Assembly (NCBI RefSeq): GCF_011927635.1
Contig: NZ_JAATJB010000006.1
Location: 1 to 64,000, forward strand
Direction of reading: 5' to 3'
From: Sphingomonas trueperi
GTDB lineage: Bacteria; Pseudomonadota; Alphaproteobacteria; Sphingomonadales; Sphingomonadaceae
Length of the DNA: 64,000 nucleotides
The notes beneath the pieces are model-generated. The model did not search any database. It had not been told where the DNA came from and was given only the letters and a program-made list of their open reading frames with translations. Shown in pieces: positions 51,458 to 59,306 of this stretch (the stretch's first letter is position 1; every line of letters begins with the position of its first letter). Made by a program: the position numbers and the translations under genes.

Positions 51458-52237
51458 TCAGAAGCTGACGCCCACCGAACCCAGGATGCTGCCCTTGGCG
51501 GCATCGTGCCCGCTCGGGGTGATCAGCGTGGCGTCGGTATCGACATAGGACACGCCGAAGGTGAGCGCCTTGTAGGTATAGGCGGCGCCGAGGCTCCAAT
51601 CGGTATATTCCTTGCCGATCGCCAGCCAGTCGGGCCCGAAGGTGTGGCCGATATGCGCGGTGAGGCTGATCGGCGTCTTCGGGACCGCGGCGGAGATGTC
51701 GCCGGCAATATAGACATTGTCCTGCTTCGGCGTCGCAGGATTGGCACCCTGGTCGAGCTCGAGCGCCTTCTGCTTCGGCGCATAGTTGACCGTGCCCTTT
51801 GCGGTCACCGGCCCCAGCGCATAGGATAGCGAGGCATAGGGCTCGATGAAGTCCGACGACGTATGGTCGCCGCCGGGGCGGGTGCCCGGATAGACATAAT
51901 AGAGCGCACCGACGTCGAGTGTGACGCCATTCTTGAAGCCGTGCTTGTAGCCGGCGATCAGGTCGATCTCCTGGTGCGCGGTGCCGTGCGCGGTGACGTA
52001 ATTGTCGACCGAGGAACCCCAGAAGCTGACGTAGAAGCCCGAGGCATGGCTGACGGTTGCGCCGCCCTGCACCGCGAAATTGCCGTCGGTCTGCGAGACG
52101 CCGCGAAACTTGTAGTCGCTGATCAGCGTCGCACTGCCGTTGATGGTGATGCTGGGCGGCGGGGCGGTCTCTTGCGCCATCGCGGGCGCGGTCGTGGCGA
52201 GCAGCAGCGCGCCGAGGCTGATCGAGGAGAAGCGCAT
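51458..52237 (-). CDS. TorF-family putative porin (Gcw_chp)
   Basis: 259 residues: signal peptide (ISLGALLLATTAPAMAQ), then a beta-barrel with alternating strands (ITINGSATLISDYKFRGVSQ, GFYVSFWGSSVDNYV, DLIAGYKHGFKNGVTLDVGA) ending in Phe (LGSVGVSF), the usual outer-membrane barrel C-terminus. The YKFRGVSQTDG block is diagnostic for the TIGR02001/TorF group. Its substrate is unknown. The upstream leader holds an 8-bp hairpin at 52351-52377 (CGGGCAGC / GCTGCCCG). The ATG at 52237 has an AAAGGGA site. Confidence 0.88.
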   Translation of the reverse strand: MRFSSISLGALLLATTAPAMAQETAPPPSITINGSATLISDYKFRGVSQTDGNFAVQGGATVSHASGFYVSFWGSSVDNYVTAHGTAHQEIDLIAGYKHGFKNGVTLDVGALYYVYPGTRPGGDHTSSDFIEPYASLSYALGPVTAKGTVNYAPKQKALELDQGANPATPKQDNVYIAGDISAAVPKTPISLTAHIGHTFGPDWLAIGKEYTDWSLGAAYTYKALTFGVSYVDTDATLITPSGHDAAKGSILGSVGVSF

Positions 52238-52469
52238 GGAATCCCTTTCATTGGAAACAAAGGGTTCCTCACCTGCTGCAGTCGGCATCGCATGCGGCTG
52301 GGCTCTACGTCCCGGGCGACTTCCGAATTGCAACAAAAGATTGCCAGAGCCGGGCAGCGGCACACAATAGCTGCCCGTTTTCCGCGTGAAGATTGTAACG
52401 TAGTGTTGCTGGCGCGCCACAGGCACGCCGCTTCCTCAGCCTGGAACGGGCCGAAGAAGCGGCGGAGGT

Positions 52470-52934
52470 TCAGGCGAGTTCGATGATCGCGTCGACTTCG
52501 ACGGCGGCACCCAGCGGCAGGGCGGCAACGCCAACCGCGCTGCGGGCATGGCGGCCGGCTTCGCCGAACAGCGCCTGCATTAGCTCCGATGCGCCGTTGG
52601 CGACCTTGGGCTGGTCGGTGAAGTCGGCGGTCGAGTTGACGAACACGCCCAGCTTCACCACCCGCTTGACCCGCGAGAGGTCGCCGTCGAGCGCCTTCTT
52701 GATCTGCGCGACCAGCATCAGGCCGCAGCGCTGCGCCGCCTCGGTGCCGAAGGCGACGTCGCGGTCCTCGCCGAGGCGGCCGGTCATCAGCGCGCCGTCC
52801 TTGAACGGCAACTGGCCCGAGACATGGAGCAGCCCGCCGGCTTCGACAACCGGAACATAGGCGGCGACAGGAGCGGCGGCCTCGGGAAGGGCGAGGCCGA
52901 GCTCGGCGAGCTTGCGATCGATCACAGTGGTCAT
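52470..52934 (-). CDS. RidA-family protein (YjgF/YER057c/UK114)
   Basis: 154 residues. Family blocks are AAPVAAYVPVVEAGGLLHVS, then GQLPF, VKRVVKLGVFVNSTADFTDQ, and RSAVGVAALPLGAAVEVDAI. RidA proteins deaminate reactive enamine and imine intermediates; this longer subgroup lacks the strictly conserved Arg pattern of archetypal RidA in the region RSAVGVAALPLGA, where Arg precedes the Ser, so activity is likely but not certain. The ATG at 52934 (MTTVIDRKL) was chosen. The next gene upstream is a HAD-family hydrolase on the same strand. Confidence 0.85.
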   Translation of the reverse strand: MTTVIDRKLAELGLALPEAAAPVAAYVPVVEAGGLLHVSGQLPFKDGALMTGRLGEDRDVAFGTEAAQRCGLMLVAQIKKALDGDLSRVKRVVKLGVFVNSTADFTDQPKVANGASELMQALFGEAGRHARSAVGVAALPLGAAVEVDAIIELA

Positions 52935-52976
52935 GGCGCGACCCAACCACCGGGCGCGGGCAGGGTCAAGGGGCGC

Positions 52977-53588
52977 TCAGGCGTGGGCGAAGCGCTCCAG
53001 GATCCAGGCCTGTGCGTCGCGCCAGTCGTCGATCCGGGCATGGGCGTGCGGGGCAGGGGGCACCTTGGGCGCGAGGCTCGGCTCGGCGACCATGTGCAGG
53101 CGGAACACGTCGGGCGCATGCTTGGCGACCGATTCGTGATGGGTGGCGAGATCGTCGACGAACACCGCGACCGATGCGCCATGCTCCGCCACCAGCCGCG
53201 CCACGGGGTTGCCCTTGCCGCCCTGGTTGCATTCCACCCGATGGACGATGCCGTGATTCGCCAGCTGGGTGATGCGGTGATCGCGGCAATGGTCCTGCAG
53301 GTTGGTCAGCACGACGATGTCGGCCACCTCGGCGATGCGGGCCAGCGCCTCGCGGGCGTGCGGCACCAGCGTCTGGCGCGCCATCTCGCCGGGGAAGAAG
53401 CCGTCGAGCAGCGCCCACATCTCCGGGCCTTGCAGCGTGCTGCCGTCGCCGCGCCGCCGCATCGCGCCTTCGAACGCGCTGCCGTTGAGCGCGAAGTCGA
53501 TGTCATGGGTGTCGCCCAGCCATTCGCCGAAATGCCGCACCATGTGCAGCAGGACTTCGTCGCAATCGGTGATCAGCAGCGGTTTCAT
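52977..53588 (-). CDS. HAD-family hydrolase
   Basis: 203 residues. Motif I is LLITDCDEVLLHM (nucleophile Asp and the acid Asp two residues on), motif II IVVLTNLQDH, motif III-like Lys in CNQGGKGNPVARLV, motif IV VAVFVDDLATHH. A small phosphatase or related phosphohydrolase is likely; the substrate is unknown. It overlaps the DUF3572 gene by four bases (ATGA), so the two are translationally coupled and probably cotranscribed with ridA downstream. Confidence 0.85.
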   Translation of the reverse strand: MKPLLITDCDEVLLHMVRHFGEWLGDTHDIDFALNGSAFEGAMRRRGDGSTLQGPEMWALLDGFFPGEMARQTLVPHAREALARIAEVADIVVLTNLQDHCRDHRITQLANHGIVHRVECNQGGKGNPVARLVAEHGASVAVFVDDLATHHESVAKHAPDVFRLHMVAEPSLAPKVPPAPHAHARIDDWRDAQAWILERFAHA

Positions 53589-53851
53589 GCGGATTCCAGC
53601 TGACGGCGGGCATCGACCAGCGCCGCGGGGGAAAGGTCGAGCGCGTCGGCGCAGGCGATCAGGTCGGGCTCGTAGGATTCGAGGAAGCCGAGCGCGGCGG
53701 CGAGCAGCGCGGGATCGCCGGCGCGGGCGCGCAGCGTGTCCGGATCGAGTCCGGTCAGGTCGAGCAGCCGGGCGGCTCGGCCGGAATCACTTAGAATCCA
53801 GACGAGTGCCTGCAGCGCCGCCGTTTCGGGATTTGTCACGTCGCCCGCCAT
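53585..53851 (-). CDS. DUF3572-family protein
   Basis: 88 residues, fully helical by eye: TAALQALVWILSDSGRAARL, LRARAGDPALLAAALGFLES, and LIACADALDLSPAALVDARR. This matches DUF3572, a short alphaproteobacterial family often adjacent to a DivK-type response regulator, as here: the divK-like gene starts 33 bases away in the opposite direction. The function is unknown. Translationally coupled to the HAD gene. Confidence 0.8.
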   Translation of the reverse strand: MAGDVTNPETAALQALVWILSDSGRAARLLDLTGLDPDTLRARAGDPALLAAALGFLESYEPDLIACADALDLSPAALVDARRQLESA

Positions 53852-53884
53852 CGCCTAAACCGCCCCGCAGAGTTGAGGTAGCGC

Positions 53885-54262
53885 GTGCCAAAAAGAGTAC
53901 TCGTTGTCGAGGACAACGAATTGAACCTGAAGCTGTTCTGCGACCTGTTGCGCGCGCACGGCTATGAAGCCGAGCCGGTCCGCGACGGGCGCGAGGCCGT
54001 GTCCAGCGCGCGGCGGTTCAAGCCGCACCTGGTGATCATGGACGTGCAACTGCCGCACGTCACCGGCTTCGAGCTGATCGGCCAGATGCAGGCCGATCCC
54101 GTGCTCGGCCGAATCCCGATCATGGCGGTGACCGCCTATTCGAGCCACGAGGACGAGGAGCGGATTCGCGCGGCGGGCGCGCGCTCCTATGTCGCCAAGC
54201 CGATCTCGCTCGCGCGATTCGTCGATCAGGTCGAAAAGCTGATGGCCGAAATCGACGAATAG
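53885..54262 (+). CDS. divK: Single-domain response regulator, DivK-like
   Basis: 125 residues, only a receiver domain: acidic pair VLVVEDNELNLKLFCDLL, phospho-acceptor Asp in LVIMDVQLPHVTGFELI, IMAVTAYSSHEDEERI and the Lys in SYVAKPISLARFV. DivK in Caulobacter relays signals from PleC and DivJ to the CckA-CtrA pathway. The divergent DUF3572 partner supports the DivK assignment. The start is a GTG at 53885 with a GAGG site. Together with sciP (12984) it represents the CtrA cell-cycle circuit in this window. Confidence 0.85.
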   Translation: MPKRVLVVEDNELNLKLFCDLLRAHGYEAEPVRDGREAVSSARRFKPHLVIMDVQLPHVTGFELIGQMQADPVLGRIPIMAVTAYSSHEDEERIRAAGARSYVAKPISLARFVDQVEKLMAEIDE

Positions 54263-54280
54263 ACGATCGATGCAGCGAAA

Positions 54281-54306
54281 ACGCCGGACCCGCGAGGATC
54301 CGGCGC
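54281..54306. terminator. Hairpin between divK and rpmG
   Basis: CGCCGGA (54282-54288) pairs with TCCGGCG (54299-54305) around a 10-base loop between the convergent divK and rpmG genes. A tract before it, no T run after it; bidirectional termination is plausible. Confidence 0.55.
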
Positions 54307-54350
54307 GATGCGATCAAACAGCGCGGGCGCGGCCAGCGCGCCCGGCGGCG

Positions 54351-54518
54351 TTACTTGATCTTCGCTTCCTTGAAATCGACATGCTTGCGCACGACCGGGT
54401 CGTACTTGCGGAAGCTGAGCTTCTCGGTCTGGGTGCGCGGATTCTTCTTGGTGACATAGAAGAAGCCCGTATCCGCCGTGCTGACGAGCTTGATCTTTAC
54501 GGTGGTCGGCTTTGCCAT
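54351..54518 (-). CDS. rpmG: 50S ribosomal protein L33
   Basis: 55 residues, complete: [54 protein letters not shown]33 is a small basic protein of the large ribosomal subunit near the E site. This copy has no CxxC zinc motifs, the normal zinc-free type in alphaproteobacteria. The ATG at 54518 is preceded by AAGGG. It stands alone, convergent with divK and divergent from dps. Confidence 0.97.
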   Translation of the reverse strand: MAKPTTVKIKLVSTADTGFFYVTKKNPRTQTEKLSFRKYDPVVRKHVDFKEAKIK

Positions 54519-54705
54519 GACCCGGAACCCTTGATTCGTGCGAAAAGAAAAGAGCGGCGCGCCATGGGCACACCGCTGACAGGGGGGAGCGGATGCGCGA
54601 ATCGCCCGGGAAAGTCAAGTGTGTTGGCGCCGAAGCGCCCGCACGCCGCATCGGCTCTATCGATCAGCCTGATCGGGTTAATCCCAGGGTATGGCTGTTT
54701 CCCTC

Positions 54706-54737
54706 ACGGAACCGGACCCTATATCCCGATCGTTAGG
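54706..54737 (+). promoter_or_regulatory. Candidate EcfG-type stress promoter of dps
   Basis: GGAAC at about 54708 and CGTT at 54731 are separated by 18 bases. The general-stress sigma EcfG consensus in alphaproteobacteria is GGAAC, 16-17 bases, CGTT, so the spacing is one base long. Dps is a common EcfG target. Confidence 0.35.
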
Positions 54738-54770
54738 GCAACGAATCGACCGCACTCCAGGAGGACAATC

Positions 54771-55265
54771 ATGGCAGAAAATCCCGCACTCGCGACGCCG
54801 ACCGACCTCAACCGCAACGACACCAAGAGCGTTGCCGATGCCCTGAACAGCGCGCTGGCAGACTGCTTCACGCTGTATCTCAAGACCAAGAACTTCCACT
54901 GGCACGTCTCGGGCCCGCATTTCCGCGACTATCACCTGCTGCTCGACGACCAGGCCGCGCAGATCCTGGGCGTGACCGATGCGATCGCCGAGCGCGTCCG
55001 CAAGACCGGCAACACCACGCTGCGCTCGATCGGCGACATCGCGCGCCGCCAGACCATCTCGGATAATGATGCCGAGTTCGTCGCGCCGGGTGACATGCTC
55101 GCCGAACTGCGCGACGACAATCTCAAGCTGGTGGAGAGCTTCCGCGCGGTGAAGGAAGCGGCCGAAGAGGCCAAGGACAATGCCACCAGCGGCATCGTCG
55201 ACGAATGGACCGACCAGGCCGAAGAGCGCGCCTGGTTCCTGTTCGAGGCCAGCCGCAAGGGCTGA
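54771..55265 (+). CDS. dps: Dps-family DNA-binding ferritin-like protein
   Basis: 164 residues. The ferroxidase ligands are in TKNFHWHVSGPHFRDYHLLL and the paired DDQAAQILGVTDAIAERVRK region; a C-terminal IVDEWTDQAEERAWFLFEAS completes the four-helix bundle. Dps forms 12-mers that store iron, detoxify peroxide and can coat DNA in stationary phase. The N-terminal tail (NPALATPTDLNRNDTKSVAD) is acidic rather than Lys-rich. A perfect AGGAGGA site precedes the ATG. A strong terminator follows. Confidence 0.95.
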   Translation: MAENPALATPTDLNRNDTKSVADALNSALADCFTLYLKTKNFHWHVSGPHFRDYHLLLDDQAAQILGVTDAIAERVRKTGNTTLRSIGDIARRQTISDNDAEFVAPGDMLAELRDDNLKLVESFRAVKEAAEEAKDNATSGIVDEWTDQAEERAWFLFEASRKG

Positions 55266-55273
55266 GCCGGAGA

Positions 55274-55310
55274 TAGGCCGGCGCGCGCTGCGGGCGTGCG
55301 CCGGCCTTTT
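55274..55310 (+). terminator. Intrinsic terminator of dps
   Basis: AGGCCGGCGC (55275-55284) pairs with GCGCCGGCCT (55298-55307) around a 13-base loop, followed by TTTT. Serves dps and probably the convergent gene at 55316. Confidence 0.9.
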
Positions 55311-55315
55311 GCCGC

Positions 55316-55627
55316 TTACTTGATCGCGGCGAGGTCGGTTTCGACCTTCTTGAGCATCTCGTCGGTCAGCGCGCCGTTCGAGAAGGGCTGCACCGCCTTC
55401 AGGCTCATCGCCTTGAACTGGTCGAGCGCCGGGTGGGACGACAGGCCAGGAATGTCGGTGTCGAGCACCGCCTTGGCCCTTTCGTCCGCGAGCAGCGTCT
55501 CGATCGGCGTATCGAGCCCGAACTTGGTTGCGGCTGCCGGGACGGCGGCGGGCGTGGGGGTCTGCTGCGCCATGGCGGCGGGGCTCAGCATGGCAGCGGC
55601 GATCGCGCCTGCGACAAGAAACTTCAT
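55316..55627 (-). CDS. Small periplasmic hypothetical protein
   Basis: 103 residues: signal peptide (FLVAGAIAAAMLSPAAMAQ), a short Pro/Ala linker, then a helical domain (KFGLDTPIETLLADERAKAV, HPALDQFKAMSLKAVQPFSN, LTDEMLKKVETDLAAIK). No named family, but the DERAKAVLDTDIPGLSSHPA and KAMSLKAVQPF features resemble small alphaproteobacterial periplasmic proteins near DUF4142-like groups; I do not assign one. Convergent with dps and sharing its terminator region. Confidence 0.65.
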   Translation of the reverse strand: MKFLVAGAIAAAMLSPAAMAQQTPTPAAVPAAATKFGLDTPIETLLADERAKAVLDTDIPGLSSHPALDQFKAMSLKAVQPFSNGALTDEMLKKVETDLAAIK

Positions 55628-55707
55628 CGGAAAAAGCCCTCCCTGGACGGGCGCAACGCGCGCCCGAGCGGGAAGCTAGGGGCGAAATAAGGCAGCTTTG
55701 CGAATCC

Positions 55708-56544
55708 TCAGCGCGCCTTGCCCTCGAAGGTCAGCAGCCAGAAATCGGGCACCGCGCCGATCCGCAGCGGCAGGCCGCTGGTGCCGATTCCTGCGGTGAC
55801 CAGCACGTCGCGGCCGGGTTCGCGAATCAGCCCGCAGACATAGCGCAGGCCATAGTTGGACGAGGCGGTGATCGGCCCGATCAGCGGCGGCACGATCTGG
55901 CCGCAATGGGTATGGCCCGCCAGCACCAACGGATAGCGGGCAGGGAGCGTAGGCGCGATGTCGGGCGTGTGGCTCAGCACCACGGTGGGGCCGGGCAGCG
56001 CCCGCGCGGCGCGATCGAGGCGGTTCTCCCGGTATTTGCCATGGTAGAGATCGTCCGCCCCGGCGATCGTCAGCGCCCCCCGGCGCACCGCGTCGTTGCG
56101 CAGCACGGTGATGCCCTGTTTCTTCAGCCAGGGCGGGAGGTCGGTCTTGTCGAATCGCCCATAATCATGGTTGCCGAGCACCGCGATCACGCCATAGCGT
56201 GCGCGCAGTGCGGCGAGCGGGGCGGTCGCCTCCTCCGCGTCATAGACCCGCGTCGTCACGCGGCGATACTGCTCGATGTCGCCGGCGATCAGCACCAGGT
56301 CCGGCCGCAGCGCGTTGACTTGGCCGACGATGCGCGCCAGCCGCGACGGCGGCGTCTCGGGGCCGGCCACGTGCAGGTCGCTGATCAGCACTACCCGCAT
56401 CGGCGCGGCGCCCTTGGGCCAGTCGCGCACGTGGATGGTCAGCCGGCGCACGACGGGATCGCGCATCGCCGTCCAGAGGCCGAAGCCAAGCATGCCGACG
56501 AGCAGCAGGACCAGCGCGAGCAGGCAGAGGAGGAAACGCTTCAT
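55708..56544 (-). CDS. Membrane-anchored metallophosphoesterase
   Basis: 278 residues. One N-terminal membrane helix (LLCLLALVLLLVGMLGFGLW), then a calcineurin-like domain with all metal sites: VVLISDLHVAG, LVLIAGDIEQYR, VIAVLGNHDYGRFD, and VLAGHTHCGQIVPPL. The YkuE-like arrangement (UDP-glucosamine or UDP-2,3-diacylglucosamine type hydrolases also share it) suggests a phosphohydrolase facing the periplasm. The substrate is not predictable. Divergent from the racemase gene, with about 95 bases between starts. Confidence 0.9.
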   Translation of the reverse strand: MKRFLLCLLALVLLLVGMLGFGLWTAMRDPVVRRLTIHVRDWPKGAAPMRVVLISDLHVAGPETPPSRLARIVGQVNALRPDLVLIAGDIEQYRRVTTRVYDAEEATAPLAALRARYGVIAVLGNHDYGRFDKTDLPPWLKKQGITVLRNDAVRRGALTIAGADDLYHGKYRENRLDRAARALPGPTVVLSHTPDIAPTLPARYPLVLAGHTHCGQIVPPLIGPITASSNYGLRYVCGLIREPGRDVLVTAGIGTSGLPLRIGAVPDFWLLTFEGKAR

Positions 56545-56639
56545 GCCCCGGCCCTAGAGTATGGCGGGCGCTTTTCGTACCCCGCTCGGCCGCGATTCGG
56601 CGGTGGATGTCGGCGGCCGGTCGTGGCACGCATGCGGGC

Positions 56640-57365
56640 ATGCGGATGATCGGACTGATCGGCGGGATGAGCTGGGAAAGCTCGGCGGAATATTACCGCA
56701 TCCTCAACCAGGGCGTGCGCGATCGGCTGGGGCGGACCGCTTCGGCACGCTGCCTGCTCTGGTCGTTCGACTTTTCCGAGATCGAGGCGCTGCAGCATCG
56801 CGGCGACTGGGATGCGCTGGGCGACCGGCTGGTGGAAGCGGCGCGGCGGCTGGAGGCGAGCGGTGCCGAGGGACTGCTGATCTGCACCAACACGATGCAC
56901 CGGCTGGCGGCGCAGGTGGAGGCCGCGGTCGAGATCCCGCTGCTGCACATCGCCGATCCCACTGCCGCGCGCGTCAAGGCGGCCAGCTTCGGTACGGTCG
57001 GGCTGCTCGGCACCGCCTTCACCATGGAACAGCCCTTCTACAAGGATCGGCTGGCAGCGCGGCACGGGTTACGCGTGCTCGTCCCCGACGCGGCGGATCG
57101 CGCCACCGTGCACCGGGTGATCTACGAGGAACTGGTTGCCGGCAGGATCGTCCCCGAATCGCGCGCCGCCTATCGCGCGATCATCGAGCGGCTGGCGGCG
57201 GCGGGAGCCGAGGCGGTGATCCTCGGTTGCACCGAGATCATGCTGCTGATCGGCGCGGAGGACAGCCCGGTGCCGGTGTTCGACACGACCGCGCTCCATG
57301 CCGCCGCGGCAGTCGACTGGGTGCTGGCGTCGCCGAACGATCGAGCGGTGGCGACCAAGGGCTAG
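56640..57365 (+). CDS. Aspartate/glutamate racemase family protein
   Basis: 241 residues. Blocks of the YgeA-type racemase: IGLIGGMSWESSAEYYRILN, the first catalytic Cys in GLLICTNTMHRLA, TVGLLGTAFTMEQPFYKDRL, and the second catalytic Cys in VILGCTEIMLLIG. It would interconvert L- and D-forms of aspartate, glutamate or related amino acids. I prefer the ATG at 56640 over an upstream ATG at 56607 because homology starts at RMIGLIGG; neither has a strong ribosome site. It lies 33 bases before the DNA ligase gene on the same strand. Confidence 0.9.
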   Translation: MRMIGLIGGMSWESSAEYYRILNQGVRDRLGRTASARCLLWSFDFSEIEALQHRGDWDALGDRLVEAARRLEASGAEGLLICTNTMHRLAAQVEAAVEIPLLHIADPTAARVKAASFGTVGLLGTAFTMEQPFYKDRLAARHGLRVLVPDAADRATVHRVIYEELVAGRIVPESRAAYRAIIERLAAAGAEAVILGCTEIMLLIGAEDSPVPVFDTTALHAAAAVDWVLASPNDRAVATKG

Positions 57366-57398
57366 CGCCATCCGCCGCGCGCACCCATCTAGCCGCGC

Positions 57399-58976
57399 AT
57401 GCGCGCTTTTGCCGACCTGCTCGACCGGCTGATCTACACCCGCTCGCGTAATGCCAAGCTCCGCCTGATCGGCGACTATCTGCGCGTGACGCCCGATCCC
57501 GATCGCGGCTGGGCGATGGCGGCACTGACCGGCGCGCTCGATCTCCCGGCGGTGAAGCCGGCGCTGCTCCGCGCGATGATTGAGTCGCGGGTCGATCCGG
57601 TGCTGTACGGCATGAGCCGCGACTTCGTCGGCGATTCGGCGGAGACGATCGCGCTGCTCTGGCCCGAGCCCGCCGTGCCGCCGCCCGAGAGCGCGCCGCT
57701 CACCCTTTCGCAGATAGTGTCGACGCTCGGCGCGCTCTCCCGCTCCGACGCGCCTGCGGTGCTCGCGGCGATGCTCGACCGGCTCGAGGCCGACGAGCGC
57801 TATGCGCTGCTCAAGCTGGCGACCGGCGCGCTGCGCGTCGGGATCTCGGCGCGGCTGGCCAAGACCGCGCTCGCCCAGGCCTTCGGGCTCGACGTCGACG
57901 CGGTGGAGGAGGTGTGGCACGGGCTGCACCCGCCCTATGCCGTGCTCTTCGACTGGGCGGAGGGTCGCGCCGAGCAGCCGCGCGTCGAGGATGTGCCGGT
58001 ATTCCGCCCGTTCATGCTCGCCCACCCGCTGGAAGAGACGCAGGTCAGCCTCGCCGACTATGCCGCGGAATGGAAATGGGACGGCATTCGCGTGCAGCTC
58101 GTCCATGCCGGCGGTGAGACCCGGCTCTATAGCCGCGCGGGCGACGACATCACCCGCAGCTTCCCCGAAGTGGCGGCGGCGTTCGCGACGCCGGGCGTGC
58201 TCGACGGCGAGCTGTTGGTGCGCGGCGAGGTGCAGGGCGGCGAGGCGGGCAGCTTCAACGCGCTCCAGCAGCGGCTGGGGCGCAAGGTCGTCTCCGCCAA
58301 GACGCTGGCGGCGTTCCCGGCGTTCGTGCGGCTGTACGACATCCTGTTCGACGGGACCGAGGACGTCCGCGAGCAGCCTTGGCACGCACGCCGCGCCCGG
58401 CTGGAGGGGTTCGTGCTCGGCCTCGATGCCGAACGCTTCGACATCTCCGCCGTCATTGATGCCGTCGAGTTCGCCGCGCTCGAGGAAATCCGCGCCGGTG
58501 CGCGCGATGCGGCGATCGAAGGGGTGATGCTCAAGCGCCGCGATTCGCCCTATGTCGCTGGCCGCCGGGTGGGGCTGTGGTACAAATGGAAGCGCGATCC
58601 GCTCACCGCGGATTGCGTGCTGATGTACGCGCAGCGTGGCTCGGGCAAGCGCAGCAGCTTCTATTCGGACTTCACCTTCGGCGCCTGGACCGAAACCGGC
58701 GAGCTGCTCCCCGTGGGCAAAGCCTATTTCGGCTTCACCGACGAGGAGCTCAAATGGCTCGATCGGCATGTGCGCACGCATACGGTGAACCGCTTCGGCC
58801 CGGTTCGCGAGACCGACAAGTCGCTGGTGCTCGAAGTCGCGTTCGATTCGATCCACGAATCGAAGCGACACAAATCGGGGCTGGCGATGCGCTTCCCGCG
58901 AATCGCCCGTATCCGCACCGACAAGCCCGTCGCCGAGGCAGACACCATTGCGGGTCTCCGCCGCATGGTGACCTGA
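57399..58976 (+). CDS. ATP-dependent DNA ligase (LigC/cisplatin-type, bacterial LigB-like clade)
   Basis: 525 residues: an N-terminal DNA-binding domain (LPAVKPALLRAMIESRVDPV, LLKLATGALRVGISARLAKT), then the nucleotidyltransferase core with the adenylated Lys in AAEWKWDGIRVQLVHAG, motif III-like VLDGELLVRGE, motif IV IEGVMLKRRDSPY, motif V GLWYKWKRDPLTADCVLMYA, and a C-terminal OB domain. This is the ligase of the ligase-associated DNA damage response set. Its usual partners, an mRNA 3'-end processing-like exonuclease, an Lhr-type helicase and a PdeM-type phosphoesterase, are not adjacent in this window, where it instead follows a racemase gene. Confidence 0.92.
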   Translation: MRAFADLLDRLIYTRSRNAKLRLIGDYLRVTPDPDRGWAMAALTGALDLPAVKPALLRAMIESRVDPVLYGMSRDFVGDSAETIALLWPEPAVPPPESAPLTLSQIVSTLGALSRSDAPAVLAAMLDRLEADERYALLKLATGALRVGISARLAKTALAQAFGLDVDAVEEVWHGLHPPYAVLFDWAEGRAEQPRVEDVPVFRPFMLAHPLEETQVSLADYAAEWKWDGIRVQLVHAGGETRLYSRAGDDITRSFPEVAAAFATPGVLDGELLVRGEVQGGEAGSFNALQQRLGRKVVSAKTLAAFPAFVRLYDILFDGTEDVREQPWHARRARLEGFVLGLDAERFDISAVIDAVEFAALEEIRAGARDAAIEGVMLKRRDSPYVAGRRVGLWYKWKRDPLTADCVLMYAQRGSGKRSSFYSDFTFGAWTETGELLPVGKAYFGFTDEELKWLDRHVRTHTVNRFGPVRETDKSLVLEVAFDSIHESKRHKSGLAMRFPRIARIRTDKPVAEADTIAGLRRMVT

Positions 58977-59045
58977 GGGGACAAATTTCTTGGGGGCCGC
59001 CCGGGGGAGGCTGGCGGGCCCCTGTACCGCTTCGTACGAGCGGGC

Positions 59046-59267
59046 ATGGGCATGGGGGACGCATCGCCGCATCCGCGCGACGACAACGCGCTGACCGAGC
59101 GCGAGAAGACGACGCTTCGGCTGTTGCTCGCCGGGCACGACGCCAAGTCGATCGCGCGCGAACTCGAGCTTTCGGTGCACACCGTCAACGAGCGGCTGCG
59201 CGATGCGCGGCGCAAGCTGGGCGTGGCCAGCAGCCGCGAAGCCGCGCGAAGGCTGGCCGCAAGCTAG
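59046..59267 (+). CDS. LuxR-type HTH domain, N-terminal half of a probably split gene
   Basis: 73 residues: a short acidic lead and one LuxR-type helix-turn-helix (LTEREKTTLRLLLAGHDAKS, IARELELSVHTVNERLRDAR, RKLGVASSREAARRLAAS). It stops at TAG 59265-59267. The frame continues open beyond the stop (AADSQKLGDAPFG) straight into the DUF4019 gene, and HTH plus DUF4019 fusions of this kind occur in sphingomonads. One base change, GAG to TAG, would explain the break. Either this is a nonsense-mutated or pseudogene state, a sequencing error, or two genuine genes. Confidence 0.7.
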   Translation: MGMGDASPHPRDDNALTEREKTTLRLLLAGHDAKSIARELELSVHTVNERLRDARRKLGVASSREAARRLAAS

Positions 59268-59306
59268 GCGGCGGACTCCCAAAAGCTGGGGGACGCGCCG
59301 TTCGGG

